A stretch of 64,000 nucleotides of DNA, taken from contig OY755039.1 of the NCBI GenBank assembly GCA_963576565.1, positions 85,309,289 through 85,373,288 on the forward strand. The letters run 5' to 3'. The position numbers and the translations under genes were made by a program. This stretch comes from Aspidapion aeneum (lineage: Eukaryota; Arthropoda; Insecta; Coleoptera; Brentidae). This document shows positions 21,261 to 30,947 of the stretch, piece after piece. The stretch's first letter is position 1, and every line of letters starts with the position of its first letter. Below the pieces are notes generated by a model. That model was not told the origin of the DNA and searched no databases. It saw nothing but the letters and a program-made list of their open reading frames with translations.

Positions 21261-22129
21261 TTAGTTTTAAATTGACAATAGCAATTTCAGCACGAACTCC
21301 ACTGGTCAAAATAAATAAAAAAACATAACACACAATTTTACAATATTAAAAGGGAATATTTTTTTAATATTTTATTTCAAAAGTTTAGACGTTCAAGACA
21401 TATTTTATTAAAAGTCTTATTCTCAGAATAGACCCAAAATTACCTCCTATAGTAGTCGGATATCATAGTTATTTATTAACACCTTGTATAGATGAAAAAT
21501 CAACAAAATGACTTCACTTCAAACTAATGTCTTTTTATTTACCCTTTCTAACCAACTAACAATGATCTCTATAAATATAACCAACTAACAGCATTTATAT
21601 TTGAGAGATTTTTGAAAATATACGCATTGACGACATATAAATGTCACCCCGAACTGAAAGGGTGGGTAAAGAATTACTACGGGGTTGTGTTATAATATTA
21701 AGACTCTAAAACCTGCTATATTAACCCTTCCATGAAGCATGAAAACTGACCACAAGAGAATGCTGCTGTGGCTGAGTGACCCTTGGTCCATAGGGTTGAC
21801 CCTTTTTGAGTTTAAGCCCATTTTAAAGATATTGGAGACATCATAGACAGTGTTGGGAAGTGGAACTTTAATTAAGAATTTCTGTTATAAGGAAATTGGA
21901 TTATAGACACTCTAATAAATGTTTTAACTTAAAACCTACCTAACTTAATTGCTTTTGATAATGTTAAAGTACGCCCAAACCAAACAACTCCCAAAAAAAT
22001 AATTTAATGATTTGCCGGTCAGCATTTTTTCAGTTGCCCGTAAACTTGTTGGCCGGTAAAACTTCAAATAATTTTATTGCAGGTTGCAACAAATGTTTTT
22101 TGTTTTGGACGAGGCTTAACCTTTAACTA
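21260..22129. other. Anonymous DNA
   Basis: No gene or recognisable repeat boundary. Confidence 0.45.
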
Positions 22130-22137
22130 CTGGCACC

Positions 22138-22836
22138 CATGGGCGTAGTCAGGGTCTCGCTCAGGGTGGGGCAAAAAAGCAAAAAAATTTATAAACAAAT
22201 ATTTATTGAAAAATAGTATAAAATTGCTGTTTTAATTAACTGAATAACCTAAACTTAATTTAATATTAACTTGCGAGGATTGCGAATAAACCTTGATAAA
22301 ACGTCTTTTTTAAATTTATCCCTGGAAGTTTTCTCCAAAAAATATTCATGCTTCATGTCGAGCATTAATTGAGGGTGTAACGTAAGCAATGAGTAAGCGG
22401 GGAAGTTCTCCTCAGAAAAACGTTGTTCCAGAGACATTATTAATGAATCTAAATATGGTATAATCAACGATCTCTTCCAGTACTCGCTAGGATTGATGAT
22501 TTTCCCGATGGGTTTGTCGACTTACAGTTCGCGGCATTCTTAAATCTGCATCGGCGATTCTTTCTGCCTCTGCTGTTTTCGCTCGAACTATTGGCATTTT
22601 CTCGGTGTTTTTTAAAAACGGTTGTTCATAGTGAACTCAATTCGTATTGTAGTAATGTCGCGCGACGCGCCAAATTTAAAAAAAAAAGTTTGTATTTGCA
22701 TTCTATTTTCGCATTTTAAATTTTATAGCTTCCCTTTAATTCTTGTATTACTAAATGAGCTAAAGCTATGATGGGGCAGGTGACAAGCCAGGGTGGGGCA
22801 AGTGCCCCACCCTGCCCCACCCTGACTACGCAAATG
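22138..22836 (-). mobile_element. 699-bp hAT element with transposase remnant
   Basis: Left end CATGGGCGTAGTCAGGGT, right end ACCCTGACTACGCAAATG. The exact 8-bp duplication CTGGCACC lies at 22130-22137 and 22837-22844. Termini match the 146-bp element at 5716-5861. Near the right end the GTGGGGCA-TGCCCCAC palindrome is followed by an extra CCCTGCCCCAC repeat. It holds a minus-strand transposase fragment, so it is an internally deleted member. Confidence 0.92.
22255..22515 (-). pseudogene. hAT transposase fragment
   Basis: The frame carries SEYWKRSLIIPYLDSLIMSL, then EQRFSEENFPAYSLLTLHP. The IPYLDSLIxxLxxRF...LxxLHP pattern is typical of the region between the catalytic core and the C-terminal dimerisation domain in TTF-type hAT transposases. 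The main open part is 22467-22255; the frame extends upstream to about 22510 without an obvious start. No catalytic residues are present. Confidence 0.7.
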
Positions 22837-22844
22837 CTGGCACC

Positions 22845-23324
22845 GGTTTATATTTTATACACCATTTTAACAAAACGTATGGCCGTTTGGTCTTAAACAC
22901 TTACCTCACCCTGTCAACCCTAGAGTCCCTGTATGTTGACATATTTGGATATGTCAACCCCACGTAACCTTTATCTAAACGGTCTAGTGTAAAAATTTTA
23001 GTCACTTCGCAGCAGCTTTACGGGTATTTTGATGATTAGCGATCAGAAATTTATTCTAGGTGTTCATCTGCGGTGTACAAAATACACCGCGCGTGTAATT
23101 ATAATAGTAAATTTGGAATATCCTAAATTGAGTTTGAAGACATGATAATATTGGGTTACGCTATAAATCCTTATTACATATAATGTTTCGTAGAGGTTGT
23201 TCTTTGACTCCAAATATATAGAAAAAAATATTTTATTTTATTATCATAATTTATGTACGGAATATAAATCTCACTTGGGCTCTTTTTACAGACGTAACAT
23301 TGAAAAGGCTCAACCAGCGTTTTA
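22845..23324. other. Anonymous DNA with short palindromes
   Basis: No gene. A palindromic GCGGTGTACAAAATACACCGC lies at about 23070; similar GGTGTATAAAATACACC blocks occur at about 22850 (partial, inverted) and 23964. Confidence 0.45.
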
Positions 23325-23326
23325 TA

Positions 23327-23542
23327 CAGGGTGTTTCAAATAAAAGTACTTACAGGGGTTTTATGGGGATATCAGAAATAGTAGGATTTGGTAAAATGGA
23401 AAAAAGTGGCGTTATTCCAAGCACAATCATCTGAACTGATTGGAATGCCATCATTTTTGTCCCATTGACTAAAGTTGTATATTTATCCGTATACGAAATC
23501 CCTATAAAACCGAATGTAGCTACTTTTATCTGGGAAACCCTG
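23327..23542. mobile_element. 216-bp TA-flanked MITE (CAGGGTGTTTC)
   Basis: CAGGGTGTTTCAAATAAAAG at the left is mirrored by CTTTTATCTGGGAAACCCTG at the right, with TA on both sides (23325-23326, 23543-23544). The TIR continues imperfectly to GGTTTTATGGGGAT, about 45 bp. The TA duplication and CAGGG ends fit the mariner-type MITE group. Confidence 0.8.
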
Positions 23543-23647
23543 TATATCAAGTTAATTTTGTTCTATATTTTAATTTTTGAATTGTTAATAACAAAGAATA
23601 TTTTCTATCAAATAATCTTTACATTTAAATATAGTGGTTATCATAAA

Positions 23648-23955
23648 GGCGGGCTCAAACGACTCGTGTACTTGGCAAATACACAATTATTTGCGTACTT
23701 GGCAAGTATACGAGCTTTGCGAATTGCGATAGCAAGCAGGGCGCTCACCCGACGTATACAATTTACAAGTACGAGAGAGATGTACTTGGCAAGTGTACGA
23801 ATAATCGTGAGCCCTTTGACTCGGCTCATTTTTACCGACCACAAATGGAAAACCAACGAGTGACAAATATTTATACAAGTATCCCACCCACACGACATGG
23901 CAAGTATTCGCAAGTAACAATTATTTGCCAAGTACACGAGTCGTTTGATCCCGGC
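23648..23955. mobile_element. 308-bp TIR element (TCAAACGACTCGTGTACTTG)
   Basis: The left TIR starts GGCGGGCTCAAACGACTCGT and the right TIR is its near-complement (GCCGGGATCAAACGACTCGT on the other strand). Pairing continues through GTACTTGGCAAATA for at least 34 bp. The interior repeats GTACTTGGCAAGTRTACGA several times. Flanks show only TAA-like similarity. Class unknown. Confidence 0.72.
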
Positions 23956-24251
23956 TTAAGGCCTTTCTTTAGCTGGTGTATAAAATACACCACCCGTACA
24001 AAAAGTAGAAACAAAGCAACTTTTAACTGATTTTCTAAAATAAAAATAGTATGTTGGATGAAATGTACGCGTGTGCAACCTCATTTTAATAAACCGCAAT
24101 TTTATTAAATATTTGATCGGAGATGTCTTTTTCCTATGACCACATATGAAAATTCTTATTATTCACTTGCGATATCCCAAAGCCAGAAAATTGTTACTTA
24201 GCAACATTTGCCGGATACTGGTTTATTAACGGTTGAAAAATCTATTGAAAA

Positions 24252-24850
24252 ATGCATAGAAAACTTCAGGATGCAGTCACCGAAGTTCACAGTTGGAGCA
24301 CAAAGTGGCGAATAACATTAAATGAAACCAAATCAATTTATGTTGAGTTTATAAACAAAAATATAAATCACATACAAATAATAATTAACAACATTCCCGT
24401 ACCATATTCAAATCAGGCAAAATATCTAGGTTTGAAACTTGATGCCAAATTGCGCTGGAAAGCACATGTTAAGAAAAAAAAGAAGAACTTGAGATAAGGT
24501 ATAGAAAAATGAACTGGCTAATTGGAAGGAAGTCCAATTTAACAATTCATAATAAGTTACTGCTTTACAGACCAATACTGAAACCAGTATGGACATATGG
24601 TATTCAACTATGGGGTTGTGCTAAAGAGAGTAACATTCTAGTTTTACAGAGATTTCAAAATAAAGTATTAAAAAACATTGTGAATGCACCTTGGTACATT
24701 CGAAATAGTGACCTTCATCGAGATCTAAAAATCGAAACTGTAGCAGAGACTATAAAAATGTACGCAAAAAGCCATGAAGATAGACTCCATCGGCATGTGA
24801 ATGTGGAAGCAATTCAGCTTCTAGACAATACTATGCTATTCGAAAACTAA
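24252..24850 (+). pseudogene. Jockey-type non-LTR retrotransposon RT, C-terminal fragment
   Basis: Two frames are split by a one-base shift in an A-rich run near 24476-24490. The first (24252-24497) has VHSWSTKWRITLNETKS and AKYLGLKLDAKLRWKAHV. The second (24509-24850) has LTIHNKLLLYRPILKPVWTY, QLWGCAKES, QRFQNKVLKNIV, NAPWYIRNSDLHRDLKI. KYLGxxLDxxLxWxxHI, RPILxPxWxYGxQLWG and APWYxRNxxxHxDLxI are the Jockey-clade thumb and C-terminal landmarks. The catalytic boxes upstream are missing (5' truncation near 24.2 kb, normal for non-LTR copies). A 3' UTR follows, ending in an A-run at about 25069-25078. Confidence 0.85.
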
Positions 24851-25078
24851 AAAGAGTGAAGCCGTTTGAGGTAGTGACTAAGTGAATTACATAAAACAAA
24901 ATAATGCTATAAACACAACACAGTTGTGAATTACAGCCAAACAAAGCGGGGAGAACTGTTGAGTGAACCCTAAATTTAAATCTGACTTTTCTAGTAAATT
25001 AAGTTAAAACAAAATTGCTAATTAGTCTTACTGACTAGATTGTAATACAATAAACACAATGTGTCAAATTAAAAAAAA
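24851..25078 (+). mobile_element. Jockey 3' UTR and A-tail
   Basis: Non-coding sequence after the RT stop, with AATACAATAAACAC about 30 bp before a run of nine A. Read as the 3' end of the Jockey copy. Confidence 0.5.
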
Positions 25079-25084
25079 ACATGT

Positions 25085-25245
25085 AAAAATGATAGATTTC
25101 ACACGATTTGCATCAGACATTTTTCGGCACATTTGTGGAAAAGTACTTTTCCGAACATTTATGGAAAATTGTGCGATAACGTTAACGTCACCATACTTTT
25201 TCGCACATGTGTTGGAAATGATAGATTTCACACGATTTGCCTTCT
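25085..25245. repeat. Direct repeat ATGATAGATTTCACACGATTTG
   Basis: AATGATAGATTTCACACGAT followed by TTGC occurs at about 25088 and again at about 25218. CACATTTGTGGAAAAG-like blocks between them form short inverted repeats. Confidence 0.5.
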
Positions 25246-25598
25246 CAAAAACAAATGGTTTAAACCAACCCGGTGTCGTAGATTTTTTAATCTGATTACA
25301 TTTGGCCACTCAGGTTCATGACTGATCTTTTGTCACTGGTTGCGACGTCTTACTTTACGCCTTGTATTACACTGTCTATAAAATGTATTATGTTATTTAA
25401 CAGTGTAGGTAATGATTTTGATTAAATTAACGTATAATAAGATCAGCAACCAAGAGCATAAAGAACGCGCCTCAGCCATAATAACAGCGGGTAGATGGGT
25501 CTGGTAGATATTCCGGCTGGTACGCAATAAAATCGAAGAGAGGGTGCTGCAGTCACTGCCACAAGGTCTCGATGCTAATTTCAGATGCGTGCTGGGGC

Positions 25599-25717
25599 TG
25601 TATTCTTGAATCCCGTGCGCGTGAGTGAGTAGCTTCTCACTTACTTTAACCTAGGTAATTGTGAGAGAGGATAGCTGCACTCACCCTGCACTCGACTCAC
25701 AGACCGTCAAGAATACG
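25599..25717. mobile_element. Small TIR element (TGTATTCTTGA)
   Basis: TGTATTCTTGA at the left and TCAAGAATACG at the right, with looser pairing of the inner GTGAGTGAGT and ACTCGACTCAC. About 119 bp. No target duplication identified. Confidence 0.4.
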
Positions 25718-25933
25718 GTCTCTGTTGTGTAAAATTTTAATCAAAAAGTGATTCAGTCAGTTGATTCTTGTATTTTTGTATTGGACTGGGGTTAATTAAA
25801 GGTAATAGTTTCATAAAAGAAAATAACTGCTTTACAAAAAATGAGTTATTGCACTGTCAAATATTTTAAAATATATTTTATAAAAAATTTTGTTCAAAAT
25901 CTTTAATACTTAGTCTAATAGGTACCGGTCTTA

Positions 25934-26082
25934 CACTCGGTTCCCACCTACGTCTTTCTCGTGAGTGCCCGCCATAGACGAATGCCCGCCCACGCGTCAC
26001 CTGATCTCATTATCAAATATTATGACAGTCATATGACACGTGTGCAGGTACGCACGAGAAAGTGACCGGTGGGAACCGAGTT
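25934..26082. mobile_element. 149-bp MITE with TTA target duplication
   Basis: CACTCGGTTCCCACC is mirrored by GGTGGGAACCGAGTT. Pairing extends inward through CTTTCTCGTG / CACGAGAAAG. TTA flanks both sides (25931-25933, 26083-26085). A 3-bp TWA duplication is the PIF/Harbinger habit, so this is probably a Harbinger-type MITE. Confidence 0.7.
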
Positions 26083-26394
26083 TTAGACTGTGTGTGCATT
26101 AAGATTTTTAACAGGATCATATTTGCCAACATTTTATATTATTTTTTTTTTGTTTCAGGCATAATAATAATTATTTGAAACAAAATATTTCTACGCTAAT
26201 TCTTGGTTCCAAACTTAAGTGTCGGACTGTTAATCGCCATTATTTGTGTCAATAGACTTAACCAAGGGTCTGGGCATTGTTAAGAAAGTTTGGATTAAAG
26301 GCAGAGTAAGAGTCCTCTTCATCTAGCCCGACACATAAGAGCCTGGGCTGGGCTCTACCCACGTACTTCGTTATTTATGAACCGAACTCACTAA

Positions 26395-27118
26395 AAATAC
26401 TCTGCCAATCTATGGGCACCTAAGCTCACACTAAGTACTGTAGTTATAGTGTACGTGTGAGCTAATATAACTAAAAACTGAAATATATTTTATTCAACTC
26501 CAGACTCAATTACCTTTCGTTTGATACCACACAAGCCATGTTTTGCCTCAAACTCTAATTTTTAAAATCTACCCCCACCCTTTCTTAAAAAACTAAAATG
26601 TATTTTGTTTGTAACTCCAGACTCATTTATCTTTTGTTTGATATCATACACGCCATAATTTCACTTAAACTCTAATTTATGACATCTACCCCCACCCTTT
26701 TTTTTAAATAACTTAAAATTCATTTTGTTTAACTCCAGACTTAATTACCTTTCGTTTGATATCACACACGCCATATTTTCACATAAAATCTTATTTTTGA
26801 AATCTACCCCCACCCTTTTATGTGACTTGCGTTCGGTAGATTTCGTTCATTTTTTAATAGGACCACTACGGCCCATGACTCAGCTTAGGTACCAAATTTC
26901 ATTTAAATCGGACAAGCGGTTTTTGAGTTATGCGGGTTGGTAGTTACAGACAGACATACAGACAGACAGACAGACACACAGCAAGACAAAAAAGTTTCAA
27001 AATCATCTGAAACGCAAAGATATATAAAAATTTTTGAAATCGGAGCAACTTTTTTTTTGTCGAAAAAATTAGGATCACCATAGCTCACACTACTATAGTA
27101 TAGTAGTAGTGTGAGCTA
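26395..27118. repeat. Hairpin/CAGA modular repeat family, copy 2
   Basis: Same order as the cluster at 2.25 kb: GCCAATCTATGGGCACCTAAG, hairpin, three roughly 100-bp units with CTACCCCCACCC, the ACCAAATTTCATTTAAATCG block, a short CAGA run (about 26947-26985), then GAAACGCAAAG and GGATCACCATAGCTCACACT. It ends in a near-perfect palindrome (27081-27118) of TAGCTCACACTACTATAG and its mirror. Confidence 0.8.
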
Positions 27119-27183
27119 AAACGTAAATTTTATGTAAAGAGTTCTGTTTAAAAGACATTCTGATTGGATAGATTTATATTATA

Positions 27184-27436
27184 CAGGGTGGTTGACAGTT
27201 ATTGTGTCATACCAACCGACAGGGTTTCTAGAAAACAATAAAATAAATAATATAACCAAAACTGTTTTTTTTTCGAAGAACTCAAATATCGGCGACATCT
27301 TGTACATACATTTAAAAAAATGTGATAGTTTTGTTTAAAGGATTACGACCAAGAAAATGACAAAAACAAAATTTTTTCTTTTTTTTTAAAACTTTTCCGA
27401 ATACCAGATGTAGTTAATTTAGTCGGAAACATCCTG
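27184..27436. mobile_element. 253-bp TA-flanked MITE (CAGGGTGGTTG)
   Basis: Left end CAGGGTGGTTG, right end complement CAGGATGTTTC, with TA at 27182-27183 and 27437-27438. It belongs to the same loose CAGGGTG group as 23327-23542 and 55980-56172. Confidence 0.6.
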
Positions 27437-27619
27437 TATTTAATAGGGCTATATTCTCCCAAATAACCACCGCTTCAGACCATGTGACCATTGCTTAAAG
27501 CTGTTATCTTATTTATTTGTCTGAATATTTTAGCAGATCAAAGATTAATAAAATCATTGAAAACTTATTCGGACTAAAGGAAATGTAAAAAAATTGGAAT
27601 ATTCAATTTTTATATTGAT

Positions 27620-27815
27620 TGAGCGATGCCATTGAGTAAATAACCCATATAGAGGAGTCACCGGCGAGCTTTACCATATTGAGGGGCAGATGGCGCTGAA
27701 AAAAATTCGTCTGGTACGCAGGAATCCTATAAATGTCTGCCGCACCCGACCACGGCAACCGACGGGGATCGAACCCGCCACTGTAGCAAGCGATATTCCT
27801 TAAATCACTCGTGTT
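27620..27815 (-). repeat. Possible tRNA-derived SINE
   Basis: On the minus strand the segment contains GGTTCGATCCC (27765-27775), a 10/11 match to the RNA polymerase III B box, preceded by AGTGGCG as in a tRNA variable region. It is G+C-richer than its surroundings. An A box at the right distance is only weakly recognisable and no complete cloverleaf can be drawn, so this is not a functional tRNA gene. Confidence 0.4.
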
Positions 27816-27839
27816 CAATTTACATTACATTTCAAATCG

Positions 27840-28214
27840 TACATTCGTTTAATTCATATTTCGATTTTTACAATAATATAATTTACATGTATTGCCTAAC
27901 TAGATCTTCGATACTGTATTTATACTATATTACATTGGATTGTGCCTTGCTACGACCTTCCCTAAGGTCGATCGTAACAGAGGGCACATGGGCCTAGTAA
28001 AATGACCCTCTAATAAGGCTATACCCTAATATATTAAATAATATTAATTTTTTGACCTCCGCTGAGCATGTCAAAGTTTGTCTGAAAAGAAAAAAGGCAG
28101 ATTTAAATTTAAAAAACCCCTTAAAATGAATCCCTGTTTTAAATATTTGAATAATACTCGTGTTCAATGCGCGAACGCACTGCTACCGGTATAGTGTTAG
28201 ATTTTCATACAAAA
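27840..28214. other. Anonymous DNA
   Basis: Nothing recognised. Confidence 0.4.
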
Positions 28215-28216
28215 TA

Positions 28217-28489
28217 GGGACTTATTGGAATAAGACCTGACTTTATTTTAGAGTCGACTTTATTCTGACACATTCACACAGAAAACTAACAGCTGAGCTC
28301 TCAAAATTGACATACCAAAGCCAAATTTAATAATAGAGTCGCTAACTTCCATTTAATAAATACCGACACTAATAAATCCGGTTTTTAAATACACAAAAAC
28401 CGAATTTTGAAGCAGCTGGTTTTTATATGTAAATGTATCACTATAGGGTCAATTTTAAAATAAGGTCGGGTTTTATTCCAATAAGTGTC
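28217..28489. mobile_element. 273-bp TA-flanked MITE (GGGACTTATTGGAATAA)
   Basis: Left TIR GGGACTTATTGGAATAAGAC, right TIR ending TTATTCCAATAAGTGTC, with TA flanks (28215-28216, 28490-28491). A second copy lies at 42197-42477. An inverted partial copy of its right third sits at about 30834-30938 inside the inverted duplication. Confidence 0.75.
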
Positions 28490-28641
28490 TACTAACTCTG
28501 TCAATTTTATTAAGGAACTACGTGACTCGAGGCGACTAAAACTTTTCAAGTGGGATAATTTTGGCTTTATTGAGTGTAAAGTTCTTATAAGTATTTGAAT
28601 GATAATAAAGCCGTAACTTGGAATGATAGTGATAGTGATGA

Positions 28642-30476
28642 GAGATTTAACAAGTTGTGGTCAAAATCGACCCCCTGGTTTTAATTTTTACGAGGTGCCT
28701 CTGAAGCCTTGTGACGACGTATTGGATGTTATTACACTTTGACGTTGTCAAAGTGTCATCCGCTTACACATAGAGCTTCGTTTTCCGATCTTTGGGGATG
28801 TCACATGTATACCATGCATATAAGTGTGGAGTTTACTTGGAGTGTGCTAATGCGCTAGAAAGGTATCAGATCCGTCAAGGATCCATCCATCCACAAAGTA
28901 AAATTTATTGTCCAAAAATCCTCTGTTTTTTGGGGAAATTAAAACTTTTGTGATCTAGTGACCATACCACGATGGCGCTAAATGCTGAGTCATGACTAAA
29001 ATAAATTTTGCAGCAATGTTGCTTTGGTATTTTAGAATTTATAGGCATTTTTAACAAGTGATTATGAAAATCATTGCAAATATTTTTTCTTAATTTCGTG
29101 CAATAGGTTTCTTAGTAATACAATCCACTTGACGTAAAATTTGTTGAGCTGTCAAAGAATTAGTTGAAAGTATGAAGGGTTACTACTAGATGGCGCATCC
29201 ATTAAAATTTCATCGGCATTGTGTTTCTTTATATTCTGATTTAAGGGGCAGACTTAACTCTTAAGTCTAAGTTCACAAAATTACTTTGTATTGTTTTCTT
29301 AAGTTAAAAAGTAAAAAGCTAAAAAAAGTCAAAGGATTTGAATTAAAGTGCGAACCTCGATTTACAAGCCTATAGTGGGTGCAGTGGCGTATTTAGAAAA
29401 AAGATTTGGGGGTGGCCGAGGCCCCATGATGCCATATGTAATGCTATTTTATGTTTGTATTCATGAAATGTCTAAGGCCGACTCTAGGTAGATATAAAAT
29501 AATTAAAATAAAGAACTTAAACAGCATAGAAACTAACCTTAAAGATGATATTTTAAATATCACATAACTGTTCTGTACAGAATTATACCAAACAAAAAGG
29601 GAACTATCGTGAGAAACCATGAAGAAACTCCAAACAAAAATAAATAAACTCAGATACAACCTGAAATAAGCAATGCGGAAATAAAGAGGGTATTAAAAAA
29701 AATAAAAAATAGCAAATCACCTGTAAAAGACGGAATAAGGACAGAAATGCTCAAGTACGATGGTAAAGCTGTATAAAATACTAAAAGCAAAATAATCCCA
29801 AACTAGAAATAGTCCATAACCATTATTCTTCACAAGAAAGGCGATATAGTAGATTTAAAAAACTATCGATGCATAACACTCCTCAATGTAATAATTAATA
29901 AGCTTTTCCGAAAATATTAACAGATAGACTTATAACAAAATTTGACAGATTTGAATTTCAAAAGAACATGTTCAAAGATGAATCAAAAAAGGCTAAATAG
30001 ATATACTTGATGTTGTATTAAAGTGGCACCGCGTCATCAAAACCGTGATGGGTGGGAAGGGAGTAGAGGGGTACATACAGTGGCCCGCACTTCCTGTAAT
30101 TTTTTTATTGGTATTGATTCCCAGAACGAGGCACTGCACTAATTAGTCATTAGCTTACTATTTTACTTGCTTTTTATTTATGTCTTCTTCTAAACAATTT
30201 TATTAGAAAGAACATATATACTCTTGTCTGGTTGTTACGAACATATTGATTAAGCTGGGAATTCACTTTGTCTATTGGTTGTTGTTTTGACTGTTTTAAT
30301 GCCAAACAAATTGGGACCGACTTTTTACAAAGCAAATTACCGTTTTTGCAACTAAATCAATATTTGCGCACATTTTAATATAATTTTGGACTCGCTTTTA
30401 TGTTTCGGATCTATCTTATCTCTCCTTTAAAAGGTCTCGGTGTTTTATTATAGACATACAAAGCGGCACACTGTAG
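28642..30476. repeat. Left arm of the large inverted duplication
   Basis: About 1.83 kb repeated in inverted orientation at 30948-32760, roughly 97-98% alike by eye with small indels. In the 5' to 3' direction it holds: 38 bp of foldback-element terminus (ending GACCCCCTGG at 28678), anonymous DNA, a hAT-type left end (29382) and an RTE-like RT fragment. The arms differ at scattered sites, so this is not a simple copy error of assembly. Confidence 0.88.
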
Positions 30477-30676
30477 GTACAAAGTGAAGCAACAAACTCT
30501 TGAGGCTTCTTTACTTAGATTTTGCCACAAAATTTGGTTTACCATAGCTATGACGCGGTGCCACTTATATAGATCCTCACCTAGAGATAGATTCATGAAA
30601 TATATGGAAAATATCTCAAAAACCTCAACCTTGGTGGGGGGTGTAGGCCTCCAGTCCCCTTCTTAATACACCACTG
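29382..30676. mobile_element. hAT-type element carrying RTE sequence
   Basis: Left end CAGTGGCGTATTTAG and right end AATACACCACTG pair. The left subterminal GGGGGTGGCCGAGGCCCCAT and ATTCATGAAAT blocks match the small element at 40191-40349. GGGTG borders both ends, less than the usual 8-bp duplication. The interior includes an RTE-like RT fragment, apparently picked up by insertion. Confidence 0.6.
29480..30000 (+). pseudogene. RTE-like reverse transcriptase fragment (left arm)
   Basis: Frames read EIKRVLKKIKNSKSPVKDGI, then RTEMLKYDGKAV, stop. In a shifted frame: ITIILHKKGDIVDLKNYR, CITLLNVIINKLF. These are RT domain 0-1-2 landmarks (KSPGxDGIxxEMLKYGG; HKKGDxxDxxNYRxIxLLNxxYK) of the RTE-like group. 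FCTELYQTKREL upstream also fits. The stop and frameshift make it inactive; catalytic YADD is absent. A mirrored copy lies on the minus strand at about 31430-31940. Confidence 0.75.
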
Positions 30677-30708
30677 GGGTGCAATATCTTGCGCCTCAGA
30701 TTACACAG

Positions 30709-30940
30709 CATTCCAAGTTACGGCTTTATTATCATTCAAATACTTATAAGAACTTTACACTCAATAAAGCCAAAATTATCCCACTTGAAAAGTTTTAGCC
30801 GCCTCGAGTCACGTAGTTCCTTAATAAAATTGACAGAGTTAGTAGACACTTATTGGAATAAAACCCGACCTTATTTTAAAATTGACCCTATGGTGATACA
30901 TTTACATATAAAAACCAGCTGCTTCAAAATCCGGTTTTTA
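30709..30940. repeat. Inverted copy of the DNA left of the duplication
   Basis: It is the reverse complement of about 28391-28626, including the end of the GGGACTTATTGG MITE. It sits in the spacer between the two main arms, so the order on the right side differs from a simple palindrome. Confidence 0.8.
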
Positions 30941-30947
30941 AATACAC

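Noticed and set aside
23465..23937. Open frames of 98-132 codons on both strands
   Set aside because: They coincide with the inverted repeats of two small TIR elements; symmetric DNA keeps frames open on both strands.
27765..27775. A true tRNA gene
   Set aside because: Only a B-box-like block is present; acceptor, D and anticodon stems cannot be built.
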